This document shows positions 16,273 to 24,699 of a stretch of DNA of 64,000 nt, piece by piece. Position numbers and translations under genes: made by a program. Below the pieces are notes generated by a model that was not told the DNA's origin, searched no databases, and saw only the letters and a program-made list of their open reading frames with translations. This stretch comes from Bosea sp. AS-1 (GTDB lineage Bacteria > Pseudomonadota > Alphaproteobacteria > Rhizobiales > Beijerinckiaceae), in assembly GCF_002220095.1 (NCBI RefSeq), contig NZ_CP022372.1:716501-780500 (forward strand), in the 5' to 3' direction. The stretch's first letter is position 1. Each line of letters opens with the position of its first letter.

Positions 16273-16320
16273 GGGGTCAGTGCCTTGCCGATTCGCGGTG
16301 ACGAGGGTGTGACGGGGCCG

Positions 16321-17127
16321 TCACACGCTCAGCACCGCCGAGGTCAGGAGTTGCGTATAGGCATGGTGCGGATCGTCGAGGACCTGGTCGGTCAGGCCCT
16401 GCTCGACGACGCGGCCATCCTTCATCACCATCAGCCGGTCGGTCAGGAGCCGTGCGACCGCGAGGTCGTGGGTGACGATGATCGCGGCGAGGCCGAGATC
16501 GCGCACCAGCACGCGCAGCAGGTCGAGCAGGCGAGCCTGCACGGAGACGTCGAGGCCACCGGTCGGCTCGTCCATGAAGACGAGGCGCGGTTCGGAAACC
16601 AGCACCCGGGCGATCTGCAGGCGCTGCTGCATGCCGCCGGAGAACTGACGTGGCCGATCGTCGATGCGGGTGCCGACGATCTCGACGCGCTGCAGCCAGT
16701 CGAGTGCGCGCTCGCGGATCTGGCCGTAATGGCGGTCGCCGCGATCCATCAGGCGCTCGCCGACATTGCCGCCGGCGGTGACGTCCATGCGCAACCCGTC
16801 GCGCGGGTTCTGATGGACGATGCCCCAGGCCGTGCGCATCAGGCGGCGGCGCTCCTGCTCGGAGACCGAGTAGATATCGAGCGGCTCCGTGCCGCCCCTG
16901 AACAGCACTTCGCCCTCGTCGGGTTTGTCGATGCCGGCGAGGCAGCGCAGCAGGGTTGACTTGCCCGAGCCGGATTCGCCGACGATGCCGAGCACCTCGC
17001 CCGGCCAGAGGTCGAAGGAGACATCGGCGCAGCCGATGCGCTCGCCATAGAAGCGGCTGACGCCGTCGATGGAGAGCAGGGGGGCGGGTTCGAGCGCGAG
17101 CTCGGCCGCTGCGACATGCAAGGTCAT
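16321..17127 (-). CDS. phnK: C-P lyase ABC-type subunit PhnK
   Basis: A 268-residue ABC ATPase that docks on PhnJ in the C-P lyase core complex and drives its opening. Walker A is GESGSGKSTLLR, and the Q-loop region HQNPRDGLRMDVTAGGN is typical of PhnK. The signature is FSGGMQQRLQIARVL and Walker B is LVFMDEPTGGLD, followed by the H-loop IVTHDLAVA. The start at 17127 (MTLHVAAAEL) overlaps the phnJ stop in ATGA. Upstream in-frame ATGs lie within phnJ and are disfavoured. Confidence 0.96.
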   Translation of the reverse strand: MTLHVAAAELALEPAPLLSIDGVSRFYGERIGCADVSFDLWPGEVLGIVGESGSGKSTLLRCLAGIDKPDEGEVLFRGGTEPLDIYSVSEQERRRLMRTAWGIVHQNPRDGLRMDVTAGGNVGERLMDRGDRHYGQIRERALDWLQRVEIVGTRIDDRPRQFSGGMQQRLQIARVLVSEPRLVFMDEPTGGLDVSVQARLLDLLRVLVRDLGLAAIIVTHDLAVARLLTDRLMVMKDGRVVEQGLTDQVLDDPHHAYTQLLTSAVLSV

Positions 17128-18047
17128 GGGGTGGTCTCCTCGACCAGGCCGCTCGCGGCCGCGTCGCCCAGCATCGTGCCGCGATGGCCTTCCGCCCGGC
17201 GGGTCTCGCAATAATGGCTGTCGGAGCAGACGAACATGCGTCCGCCCTGGTCGTCGATCACGACCTCGTCGAGATAGCTGTCGCCCGCGCCGCAGAGCCC
17301 GCAGGGCTGGGTCCAGCTCTGGATGCGGAAGGGATGATCCTCGAAATCGAGGCTCTTCACGCTGGTATAGGGCGGCAATGCGTAGATGCGCTTCTCGCGG
17401 CCGGCGCCGAAGAGCTGGAGCGCTGGCGACATGTGCATCTTCGGGTTGTCGAATTTCGGGATGGGCGAGGGCGCCATCACATAGCGGTCGTTAACCATGA
17501 CCGGGTAGTCATAGGTCTTGGTGATCTCGCCATAGCGGGCGATGTCCTCATAGAGCTTGACCTGCATCAGCCCGTATTCGGCCCAGGCGTGCATCTTGCG
17601 GGTCTCGGCCTCGCGCGGCTCCAGCCGGCGCAGCGGCTCGGGCATCGGGACCTGATAGACCATGACCTGCCCGCTCTTCAGCGGCGCCTCCGGGATGCGG
17701 TGGCGGGTCTGGATGATCGTGGCCTCCTCCGTCGCCTCGCTGGTGCGGGCGTCGGCCGTGCGCTCGAAGAACTTGCGGATCGAGACGGCATTGGTGGTGT
17801 CGTCGGCGCCCTGGTCGATCACCTTCAGCGTATCGGACGGGCCGATGATCGCGGCGGTGATCTGGATGCCGCCAGTACCCCAGCCGCGGGCCAAGGGCAT
17901 CTCGCGCGAGCCGAACGGCACCTGATAACCCGGCACCGCGACGGCCTTGAGCAAGGCGCGGCGGATCATCCGCTTGGTCTGTTCGTCGAGATAGGCGTAG
18001 TTGTAAGCCGGCTTCGTATTTTCCGCCGGCATCTGATGGATGGTCAT
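17124..18047 (-). CDS. phnJ: Alpha-D-ribose 1-methylphosphonate 5-phosphate C-P lyase PhnJ
   Basis: The radical-SAM catalytic subunit that breaks the carbon-phosphorus bond, releasing methane (or another alkane) and 5-phosphoribosyl 1,2-cyclic phosphate. The 307-residue protein holds four conserved cysteines, C249, C252, C274 and C280, spaced C-x2-C-x21-C-x5-C (PCGLCGAGDSYLDE ... VCSDSHYC). This is exactly the E. coli spacing, so the 4Fe-4S site and thiyl-radical Cys are intact. The N-terminal YNYAYLDEQTKRMIRRA and GTGGIQITAAIIG blocks are also conserved. It is part of the overlapping phnG-phnM chain. Confidence 0.98.
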   Translation of the reverse strand: MTIHQMPAENTKPAYNYAYLDEQTKRMIRRALLKAVAVPGYQVPFGSREMPLARGWGTGGIQITAAIIGPSDTLKVIDQGADDTTNAVSIRKFFERTADARTSEATEEATIIQTRHRIPEAPLKSGQVMVYQVPMPEPLRRLEPREAETRKMHAWAEYGLMQVKLYEDIARYGEITKTYDYPVMVNDRYVMAPSPIPKFDNPKMHMSPALQLFGAGREKRIYALPPYTSVKSLDFEDHPFRIQSWTQPCGLCGAGDSYLDEVVIDDQGGRMFVCSDSHYCETRRAEGHRGTMLGDAAASGLVEETTP

Positions 18048-19156
18048 TCGGCAGCCTCCGGCAGGGTGTCCTGTTCGCGCGCCAGCCGCTCCTCGCGCTC
18101 CTTACGGATGCGGCGGATCAGTTCGAGCTCGCCCTGGAAATCGACATAGTGCGGCAGCTTGAGATGCTCGACGAAGCCGGCCGCCTCGACATTATCGGCG
18201 TGGTAGAGGACGAACTCGTCCTGCTGCGCCGGGTAGTTCGTCGCCTCGCCGAAATCGCGCGCCTTCAAGGCGCGGTCGACCAGCGACATCGACATCGCCT
18301 TGCGCTCGCTATGGCCGAAGACGAGGCCGTAGCCGCGGGTGAATTGCGGCGGCACCTCTTTCGAGCCCTGGAACTGGTTGACCATCTGGCATTCGGTCAG
18401 GGTGACGTCGCCGAGATCGACCGCGAAGCCGAGTTCTTCCGGCACGAACTCGACCGCAACCTCGCCGACGCGGACTTCGCCGACGAAGGGATGCGTCCCG
18501 CCGAAGCCGCGCTGCACGGAATAGCCGAGGCCGAGCAGGAAGCCCTCGTCGCCGCGCGCCATCGATTGCAGGCGGATATCGCGATCGGCCGGGAAGGAGA
18601 CGGGATCGCGTGTCAGATCGAAGGGCCGCGGATCGCCTTCCGGCGGTTCTTCCGCTTCCATCAAGCCCTCGGCACCGAGGATATCGGGCACGCGCGGCAT
18701 GGTGGCGTCGAGCGGAGCCTGAGCCTTGCGGGGTGTGGCCTCGGACGCCTCGTCCATCAGGGCGAAGTCGAACAGACGATGCGTGTAGTCATAGGTCGGG
18801 CCGAGCACCTGTCCACCGGGCAGATCCTTGTAGGTCGCGGAGACACGGCGGCGGATCGCCATCTGGGCCGTGTCGAGCGGTTCAGAGGAGCCGAAGCGCG
18901 GCAGCGTCGTGCGATAGGCCCGCATCAGGAAGGCGGACTCGATCACGTCGCCCTGCGACTGCTTCAGCGCGAGCGCGGCGAGGTCCTGGTCGTAGAGCGA
19001 GCCCTCGTTCATCACGCGGGCGCAGGCCAATGCCTGCTGCTCGCGGATCTGGGCGACGCTGATCTCCGGCACGGCCGGATCGCCCCGGCGCGCCTCGGCG
19101 ACGAGATCATGCGTGGCGAGGATCGCGGCCTCGCCGCCCTTGACGGCGACATACAT
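18044..19156 (-). CDS. phnI: C-P lyase nucleosidase subunit PhnI
   Basis: PhnI transfers the phosphonate to C1 of ATP's ribose with loss of adenine, assisted by PhnG, PhnH and PhnL; alone it acts as a purine nucleosidase. The 370-residue length is normal. The N terminus MYVAVKGGEAAILATHDLVA and the later FGGTHPFVGEVRVGEV and GYGLVFGHSERKAMSMSLVD blocks are PhnI signatures. Its start overlaps the phnH stop as TGATG (19154-19158), and its stop overlaps the phnJ start as ATGA. Confidence 0.97.
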   Translation of the reverse strand: MYVAVKGGEAAILATHDLVAEARRGDPAVPEISVAQIREQQALACARVMNEGSLYDQDLAALALKQSQGDVIESAFLMRAYRTTLPRFGSSEPLDTAQMAIRRRVSATYKDLPGGQVLGPTYDYTHRLFDFALMDEASEATPRKAQAPLDATMPRVPDILGAEGLMEAEEPPEGDPRPFDLTRDPVSFPADRDIRLQSMARGDEGFLLGLGYSVQRGFGGTHPFVGEVRVGEVAVEFVPEELGFAVDLGDVTLTECQMVNQFQGSKEVPPQFTRGYGLVFGHSERKAMSMSLVDRALKARDFGEATNYPAQQDEFVLYHADNVEAAGFVEHLKLPHYVDFQGELELIRRIRKEREERLAREQDTLPEAAE

Positions 19157-19758
19157 CAGCGAGCCTCCTTGATCTGCGTCGAACGCGGCAGGCCGATCAG
19201 GCCCGCGCCATGCGCGAGCACGACGTCGACGCCGAGCGGATAGAGTGCGCCGTTCTCGCGCAGCTCGTCGGTGAAGCCGGGACGCAGGCCCTGAGCGGCG
19301 ATGGTGCGTTCGCCGGGAATGCCGGGGCCCGAGAGCGTCAAGGCGGCGCCGCCTTCCAGGCCTGCAACCTGCACGATCACGGTGGTGGAGCGATCCGGGA
19401 ACTGGTCGGTGCCGAGGTTGAAATCAGACAGTTTCGGCTCGTCGGTCGCGCCGTCGAGCACCGCGAAGGCGGCCTTGATCGGCTCGTCGACCAGCGCCAC
19501 GCCGCAGTGGAAGCGCAGCCAGGCAGCGGCGGGGCCGTTACGCAGCGCCTCGGGCAGCCAGACTGGTGTCTCGTAATCGGCCAGCGCCAGCAAGGCGGTC
19601 GCCGTGGCGGTGGCAAGGCCTTCCGGCGGGGTGATGTCGTCTGTGACGCATTGCAGCGTGCCGGGCTCCGAGAGCGCGGCGAGCAGGGCGCGGAAGGCGG
19701 CCTGCGACTGGAAGACCGGATCGGAGAAGCCGGGGGAGATCATGTCCTGCGCCGTCAT
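19156..19758 (-). CDS. phnH: C-P lyase core subunit PhnH
   Basis: Non-catalytic subunit of the PhnGHIJ core complex, needed for making the ribose 1-phosphonate intermediate. The product (about 200 aa) shows the family's opening PGFSDPVFQSQAAFRALLAALSEPG and the conserved FHCGVALVD and LSGPGIPGERTI stretches. Either GTG at 19761 or ATG at 19758 could initiate; both overlap the phnG stop. The ATG gives a TGATG overlap like that at phnH/phnI. Confidence 0.96.
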   Translation of the reverse strand: MTAQDMISPGFSDPVFQSQAAFRALLAALSEPGTLQCVTDDITPPEGLATATATALLALADYETPVWLPEALRNGPAAAWLRFHCGVALVDEPIKAAFAVLDGATDEPKLSDFNLGTDQFPDRSTTVIVQVAGLEGGAALTLSGPGIPGERTIAAQGLRPGFTDELRENGALYPLGVDVVLAHGAGLIGLPRSTQIKEAR

Positions 19759-20189
19759 CACTCGCCCCTGACCAACGTGAAGAAATCGACCTTGGTCGCC
19801 GCCGCCTTGCGCGAAGCGAGGTCGCGGGCCGTGGCCTGTTGCGCAGTCAGCGTCGCGACGCCCTGCGAGAGTTCGCCGCCGGCCGCCTCGTCCTGGAGGC
19901 GGGCGTCGAGCAGGGCCGCGAGCCGCGCCTTGCGGTGGTCGCGGCCGAGCGCATAGGAGAAGCCCATGCGGCCGTTGGGCAGGCGCACGACGCAGCGCGT
20001 CACGGTCGCCTCGCCAAGGTTGAAGCGCCGTCCGGCCCCGCCGGCCCGGCCTTCCACCATCACGGTGCCGGTCTCGGGCGCCTTCAGCACCTCATGTTCG
20101 GGGAGGGCGCCGAGAAGGGTCGCGATCTCGTCGCGGGAGGCGCGCGCCAAGGTCGCCATCCATTGTTGTCGGGGTGTTTTCGAGGTCAT
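19758..20189 (-). CDS. phnG: C-P lyase core subunit PhnG
   Basis: A 143-residue subunit of the C-P lyase core. Conserved features are the N-terminal RQQWMATLARA, the LKAPETGTVMVEGRAGGAG block, FNLGEATVTRCVVRL and GFSYALGRDHRKARLAALLDA. It is the first gene of the phnGHIJKLM-DUF1045 transcript. Its start at 20189 faces the divergent phnF across 86 bp that hold two HutC-type operator sequences, so it is probably repressed by PhnF. Confidence 0.96.
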   Translation of the reverse strand: MTSKTPRQQWMATLARASRDEIATLLGALPEHEVLKAPETGTVMVEGRAGGAGRRFNLGEATVTRCVVRLPNGRMGFSYALGRDHRKARLAALLDARLQDEAAGGELSQGVATLTAQQATARDLASRKAAATKVDFFTLVRGE

Positions 20190-20216
20190 CCGCCGGCTCG
20201 CTGGTCAGCTTCAAAT

Positions 20217-20257
20217 GTCTAGACTATAATGTCTCTGACGATGATGAATGTCTATAC
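20217..20257. promoter_or_regulatory. Twin HutC-type operators for PhnF between phnG and phnF
   Basis: GTCTAGAC (20217-20224, a perfect palindrome) and GTCTATAC (20250-20257) both fit the HutC-subfamily GntR operator pattern GT-n-TA-n-AC. Their centres are 33 bp apart, about three helical turns. A third partial TGTCT lies at 20230. They occupy the shared phnG/phnF promoter region, as expected for an autoregulating PhnF repressor. Confidence 0.7.
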
Positions 20258-20275
20258 TTTTTGGATGAATTTTTG

Positions 20276-21031
20276 ATGACGCAAGAGACGGCGCAAGCCC
20301 CGGTCCTCAATGGCGAAGGCGGTACGGTCTGGCGGCGCATCGCCGACGAGCTGGCGGCCGCGATCGAGCGCGAGGAGTACCGGCCAGGCGACACGCTGCC
20401 GGCCTCGGTCGCGCTGGCGGAGCGCTATGGCGTGCATCGCCATACGGTGCGGCAGGCCTTCCGGCACCTCGCCGATCTCGGCCTGGTGACGGTGTCGCGC
20501 GGCCGCGGCACGCAGGTGACGGCGCCCCGCCTGCCTTATCCGATCGGTCGGCGCGTCAGCATGCGCACCAATATGGGCAAGCTCGGCATCACCGGCACGA
20601 GCCGCATGCTCTCGGCCGAGACGGCCGTGGGCGAGGCGCCTGCCTGCACGGCGCTCGGCCTGAAGACCGGGACACCGCTCTGGTGCGTGCGGGGCGTGAG
20701 CCTGGCCGACGGCGTGCCGATGGGCACCGGCACGCACTGGCTCTCGGTGGAGCGCTTCCCGGATTTCGACAGGGCCTATCGCGAGGCCGCCGGGTCGATC
20801 ACCGCCGCCTTCAAGACCTATGGCATCGCGGATTACGTGCGCCTGTCGACGCGCCTCACCGCGCGGCTGGCCGACGAGGCGGAGGCCGAACTGCTGCAGA
20901 TCGCGCCGGAGTCGGCGGTGATGATCTCGACGGCCATCGACGCGCTGCCGGACCTGACGCCGATCCACCTCGTCGCGAGCGTCTTCGCCGGCGAGCGTAT
21001 GGAAATGGTGATCGAGCCGTTCGGGGAGTGA
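20276..21031 (+). CDS. phnF: GntR/HutC-family regulator PhnF
   Basis: A 251-residue repressor of the HutC branch. An N-terminal winged helix (VWRRIADELAAAIEREEYRPGDTLP, then AERYGVHRHTVRQAFRHL) is followed by a C-terminal UTRA ligand-binding domain (from about residue 90, containing TPLWCVRGVSLADGVPM). In phosphonate loci PhnF represses the operon until a ligand is bound. The start at 20276 (MTQETAQAP) is chosen because upstream in-frame codons lie over the operators. It is divergent from phnG. Its 3' end converges on phnE2 with a 24-bp gap, so the regulator separates the lyase and transporter arms. Confidence 0.94.
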   Translation: MTQETAQAPVLNGEGGTVWRRIADELAAAIEREEYRPGDTLPASVALAERYGVHRHTVRQAFRHLADLGLVTVSRGRGTQVTAPRLPYPIGRRVSMRTNMGKLGITGTSRMLSAETAVGEAPACTALGLKTGTPLWCVRGVSLADGVPMGTGTHWLSVERFPDFDRAYREAAGSITAAFKTYGIADYVRLSTRLTARLADEAEAELLQIAPESAVMISTAIDALPDLTPIHLVASVFAGERMEMVIEPFGE

Positions 21032-21055
21032 CGGCGCGCTCGCCGGGTCGGGCTT

Positions 21056-21910
21056 TCAGACCGCGCGCTTGCCGATGATGGCGAAGCGCAGCTTGCTCGA
21101 CAGGAAATCGATGGCGGAGACGGCGGCGAGGATCAGCAGAATCAGAAACGAGACCTGCTGCCATTCCAGCGTGCGGATGGTTTCGGCGAGGTAGAGGCCG
21201 ATGCCGCCGGCGCCGACGATGCCGATGATGGTCGAGGAGCGGGTGTTCGACTCGATGAAGTAGAGCACCTGGCTCGCGATCACCGGCAGCACCTGCGGCA
21301 GCAGGCCGAAGCGGATCTGGTGCGCTTTGCCGCCGCCGACCGAGGAAACGCCCTCGACCGCCTTGCGGTCGGCCGCTTCGATCGCTTCGGAATAGAGCTT
21401 GCCGAAGGCACCGAAATCGCTGGTCATGATGGCGAGCATGCCGGCGAAGGGGCCCAGGCCCACGACGTTGATCCAGATCAGCGCCCAGATCAGCGCGTCG
21501 ACGCCACGCACGGTATCGAGCGAGCGGCGGGCGAGGAAATGGATGATGCGGTTGGCGACGACGTTGCGCGCCGCAAGGAAGCCGAAGGGCAAGGCCAGGA
21601 AGGCCGCCAGCACGGTGCCCAGGAAAGCGATGGCGATCGTCTCGAACAGGGCCTTCACGAAGATGATGGCACGGGCCCAGGAACCGGGATCGGGCGGCAG
21701 CATCAGCACGACGAAGGTGCCGAGATTGCCGAAGCCCGCGAGCACGCGCCAGAGCGTCGTCTCCAGCGTACTCAGCCCGTAGACGAACAGGCCGAGCAGG
21801 GCGGCGATAGTGCCGACGGTCGCGAGTTTCGTCCGGAGCGAGCCGCGAATGGCGGCGGCGTGGCGCTGCAGGATGTCGCTGCGTTCGGTGGCGGAGATGG
21901 CGATGCTCAC
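21056..21910 (-). CDS. phnE: Phosphonate ABC transporter permease PhnE (second copy)
   Basis: A 284-residue inner-membrane permease with about six membrane segments, for example LATVGTIAALLGLFVYGLST and AIAFLGTVLAAFLALPFGFLA. It has the PhnE-type EAA loop VEGVSSVGGGKAHQIRFGLLPQVLP and the NTRSSTIIGIVGAGGIGLYL signature. The GTG start at 21910 overlaps the stop of the upstream permease in GTGA. The frame stays open through the preceding gene, but that upstream part is out-of-frame noise, so there is no permease fusion. Confidence 0.93.
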   Translation of the reverse strand: MSIAISATERSDILQRHAAAIRGSLRTKLATVGTIAALLGLFVYGLSTLETTLWRVLAGFGNLGTFVVLMLPPDPGSWARAIIFVKALFETIAIAFLGTVLAAFLALPFGFLAARNVVANRIIHFLARRSLDTVRGVDALIWALIWINVVGLGPFAGMLAIMTSDFGAFGKLYSEAIEAADRKAVEGVSSVGGGKAHQIRFGLLPQVLPVIASQVLYFIESNTRSSTIIGIVGAGGIGLYLAETIRTLEWQQVSFLILLILAAVSAIDFLSSKLRFAIIGKRAV

Positions 21911-22788
21911 GAGCGGCTCTCCAGGCTGAGGAGCGCGTGACGCAGCCGCTCCGTGCCGAGATCGATCAGCATCACGGCCAGGATGATCAGGAGCATGATG
22001 GCGCTGACGTCGGTGTAGTAGAACTTGCGGATGGCCTCGATCAGATCCTGGCCGATGCCGCCGGCGCCGACGAAGCCCATGATCGAGGCGCCGCGCACGT
22101 TGATCTCGAAGCGCAGCAGCGCATAGCTCGCGAAATTGGAGAGCACCTGCGGCACGACCGCGAAGCGTACGACCTGCCACCAGTTGCCGCCGGTGGCGGC
22201 GATGCCGTCGACGGGTTTGAGGTCGATGTTCTCCACCACTTCGGAGAAGAGCTTGCCGAGCGCGCCCATGGTATGGATCGCGATGGCGAGCACGCCGGGC
22301 AGCGGGCCGAGGCCGAAGGCGATGACGAAGATCAGCGCGAAGACGATCTCGGGAACGGTGCGGCAGAATTCGAGGAAGCGGCGGACGCCGAAGCGCAGCC
22401 AGGGCGTACGGCCGAGATTGGCGGCGGCGGCGAAGCAGAGCAGGAAGGCACCGGCCGCACCCAGGATGGTGCCGACATACGCGATCAGCACGGTCTGCCA
22501 GAGCAGCCTCAGCCAGCGCGCCAGGCCCCAGTACCATTCGGCGAGGTCGGCGCCGAGCGTGGCGAGATGCAAGGTGGGCAGGGTCTGCCAGATATAGTTC
22601 GGGAAACGGCCGATGTTCTCGATCAGCTTGCCGAGGTCGACCTCGGCACCGATGGCTGAGAGCCAGATGCAGGCGAGGAAAACGGCGATGCCGATCAGTG
22701 TCTGGCGGCGCTTGCCGGCCGCGGCCTGCCGGTAGCTTTCGGCATGGGCCCTGATGGCGGGGTCGTTGCGGTCGATCGCAAGGGTCAT
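21907..22788 (-). CDS. phnE: Phosphonate ABC transporter permease PhnE (first copy)
   Basis: A 293-residue permease paralogous to the next gene; two PhnE subunits form the channel for phosphonate import. It has a long N-terminal extension, then LWQTVLIAYVGTILGAAGAFLLCF, FCRTVPEIVFALIFVIAFG and PLPGVLAIAIHTMGALGKL. The EAA loop is DGIAATGGNWWQVVRFAVVPQVL, followed by NVRGASIMGFVGAGGIGQDL. It is separated from phnD by 109 bp that carry a palindromic repeat. Confidence 0.94.
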   Translation of the reverse strand: MTLAIDRNDPAIRAHAESYRQAAAGKRRQTLIGIAVFLACIWLSAIGAEVDLGKLIENIGRFPNYIWQTLPTLHLATLGADLAEWYWGLARWLRLLWQTVLIAYVGTILGAAGAFLLCFAAAANLGRTPWLRFGVRRFLEFCRTVPEIVFALIFVIAFGLGPLPGVLAIAIHTMGALGKLFSEVVENIDLKPVDGIAATGGNWWQVVRFAVVPQVLSNFASYALLRFEINVRGASIMGFVGAGGIGQDLIEAIRKFYYTDVSAIMLLIILAVMLIDLGTERLRHALLSLESRS

Positions 22789-22813
22789 GGACGCTGCCCG
22801 TCAGAGGGAGAGG

Positions 22814-22890
22814 CGTCATTCCCGGGCCGCGCCGAGCGCGGACCCGAGAAGCTCTTTGAAGAGATGCCCGGGGGAGGCCCGGGCATGACG
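22814..22890. repeat. Palindromic intergenic repeat between phnE and phnD
   Basis: CGTCATTCCCGGGCC (22814-22828) and GGCCCGGGCATGACG (22876-22890) are inverted copies with one mismatch. They enclose a 47-bp centre with its own short dyad around CTCTTTGAAGAG. This is the form of dispersed REP/BIME-like elements in Hyphomicrobiales genomes. In the transcript it would form a long hairpin that could lower permease expression relative to the binding protein. Confidence 0.65.
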
Positions 22891-22897
22891 GGCTGGA

Positions 22898-23812
22898 TTA
22901 CGACGACTTCTTCTTGCGCAGCGAGTCGACGAAGGTGATCAGCTCGATGACCGGGTCGTAAGCCTTGTTGTCGACCGCGACGAGCGGGCCCTGCTTGCCT
23001 TCATAGATCTTGTCGAAGGCGGCCTTGTCCTTGGTGGCGAGGTTGAGGACGGCGTCGCGGATCTTGGCCTTGAGGTCGTCCGGCAGGTCGGAGAGGTAGG
23101 CCATCGGCGAGTTCACGATCTGCTCGGACTTGTAGATGATCCGGAAGTCGTCGGCCTTCGCCATCTTCTTGCGGTCCATGCGGAGCAGGTTCGACTCGGT
23201 CTCGTCGTTCCACCAGTTGGCGGCGACGTCGACCGTGCCCTGCTGCAGGGCGATGATCGCGTTCTCATGGCTGCCGGTGTAGACGACCTTGGAGAAGAAG
23301 GTCTCCGGATCGATCTTCATCTTGTCGAGGACGAAGCGCGGCACGTTGTTGCCCGAGGTCGAGTTCGGGTCGACGAGGCCGAGGTTCTTGCCCTTCAGGT
23401 CCTCGATCTTCTGGTAGGGCGAGTCCTTCTTCACGTAGAAGACGGAGTGATAACCCTTGGTGCCGTCGAGGTTGGTCTCGATCGCGAAGGCGTCGACCTT
23501 GACGCCGGTGACGCGGGCGCGGGCGAAGGACGCCGGGCCGTACATGCCGATATGGATGTTGCCGGCGCGCTGGCCCTCGATGATCGCGGCGTAGTCGTTG
23601 GCGATGCGCAGCGTGACCTTGGTGCCGAGCTCCTTCTGGAGATAGTTCACGAAGGGGGTGTAGCGCTCGACGACGCCCGAGGCGTTCTCGGAGGGGATGA
23701 TGCCGAAGACGAGCTCGGGATACTTCGCCTTCCAGTCCTGGGCAAAGGCGGGAGCCGCGGCGGCGGCGAGGCCGGCGGCGGCCAGCTTCAGGGTATGACG
23801 ACGGGTCAGCAT
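22898..23812 (-). CDS. phnD: Phosphonate ABC transporter substrate-binding protein PhnD
   Basis: A 304-residue periplasmic binding protein. The N terminus MLTRRHTLKLAAAGLAAAAA ends in APAFAQ and carries a twin-arginine-like motif. Family features are ELVFGIIPSENASGVVERYTPFVNYLQKELG, GMYGPASFARARVTG and GLVDPNSTSGNNVPRFVL, typical of PhnD/PtxB/PhnS proteins that bind 2-aminoethylphosphonate or related compounds. The ATG at 23812 is chosen over upstream starts because of the signal peptide. It lies between phnC (65 bp gap) and phnE. Confidence 0.95.
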   Translation of the reverse strand: MLTRRHTLKLAAAGLAAAAAPAFAQDWKAKYPELVFGIIPSENASGVVERYTPFVNYLQKELGTKVTLRIANDYAAIIEGQRAGNIHIGMYGPASFARARVTGVKVDAFAIETNLDGTKGYHSVFYVKKDSPYQKIEDLKGKNLGLVDPNSTSGNNVPRFVLDKMKIDPETFFSKVVYTGSHENAIIALQQGTVDVAANWWNDETESNLLRMDRKKMAKADDFRIIYKSEQIVNSPMAYLSDLPDDLKAKIRDAVLNLATKDKAAFDKIYEGKQGPLVAVDNKAYDPVIELITFVDSLRKKKSS

Positions 23813-23877
23813 TGAGGTTGCTCCTTTGGGTAGCTCGTCCAGGGGGTAGGCTCGTCCGGCGCGGCGCTCGGCGCCGC

Positions 23878-24699
23878 TCAGGCGATCTTCTGCTTGGCGC
23901 GCTTGGCCGCCTCGGAGGCGGCGATGGCGTCGAGCGCGTCCAGGGCTTCGGCGCCGGCATCCTTGGCCTCGATGCCGTAAAGGTCGGCTGCGACCTCGCG
24001 GGTCAGCGCCTGCGGCACGTCGTCGAAGACGACCTTGCCGGCCGCCATGCCGATCAGCCGGTCGCAATATTTCGCCGCGATATCGAGGTCGTGGAGATTG
24101 CAGACCACGGTGATGCCGTGCTCGCGATTGATGCGGAACAGCGCGTCCATCACGACCTGGGTGTTGCGCGGGTCGAGCGAGGCGATCGGCTCGTCGGCAA
24201 GGATGATACGCGGCTCCTGGACCAGGGCGCGGGCGATGGCGACGCGCTGCTGCTGGCCGCCGGAAAGGGTTTCGGCGCGCTGGGCGAGGAGGTGGCCCAT
24301 GTCGAGCCGCTCGAGCGCAGCGATGGCGCGGATCTTGTCCTCCTCGGCGAAGCTCTTCACCAGCGTCAGCGCGGCTGAGCGGTGATTGAGCCGGCCGAGC
24401 AGCACGTTGGTGAGCACGTCGAGGCGGCCGACAAGGTTGAACTGCTGGAAGATCATCGCGGTGTCGCGGCGCCAGCGCCGGAGCGCGGTGCCCTTCAGCG
24501 CGGTGATGTCGCGGTCCTCGCAGAGGATGCGGCCGCTGCTCGGCTCGGCCAGGCGATTCAGCATGCGCAGCAGCGTCGATTTGCCGGCTCCGGATCGACC
24601 GATGACGCCGACCATTTCGCCGTTAGGGATCGACAGCGAGACATTGTCGACGGCGTTCTTGTCGCCGAAACGCTTGGTCAGGCCTTCGATGCGCAACAT
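23878..24699 (-). CDS. phnC: Phosphonate ABC transporter ATP-binding protein PhnC
   Basis: A 273-residue ATPase energising phosphonate import. Walker A is [18 protein letters not shown], with the Q-loop [23 protein letters not shown] typical of PhnC. The signature is [15 protein letters not shown], Walker B is [13 protein letters not shown] and the H-loop [11 protein letters not shown]. The start at 24699 ([12 protein letters not shown]) is preferred to an upstream ATG. It is the first gene of the phnCDE1E2 transcript and is preceded by a predicted Pho box. Confidence 0.95.
   Translation of the reverse strand: MLRIEGLTKRFGDKNAVDNVSLSIPNGEMVGVIGRSGAGKSTLLRMLNRLAEPSSGRILCEDRDITALKGTALRRWRRDTAMIFQQFNLVGRLDVLTNVLLGRLNHRSAALTLVKSFAEEDKIRAIAALERLDMGHLLAQRAETLSGGQQQRVAIARALVQEPRIILADEPIASLDPRNTQVVMDALFRINREHGITVVCNLHDLDIAAKYCDRLIGMAAGKVVFDDVPQALTREVAADLYGIEAKDAGAEALDALDAIAASEAAKRAKQKIA

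Noticed and set aside
21056..22819. A single long minus-strand frame across both phnE genes, suggesting a permease fusion
   Set aside because: Only the part after 21910 encodes permease sequence in that frame. The upstream part is Arg/Pro-rich out-of-frame text over the first phnE, which has its own frame, start and stop.
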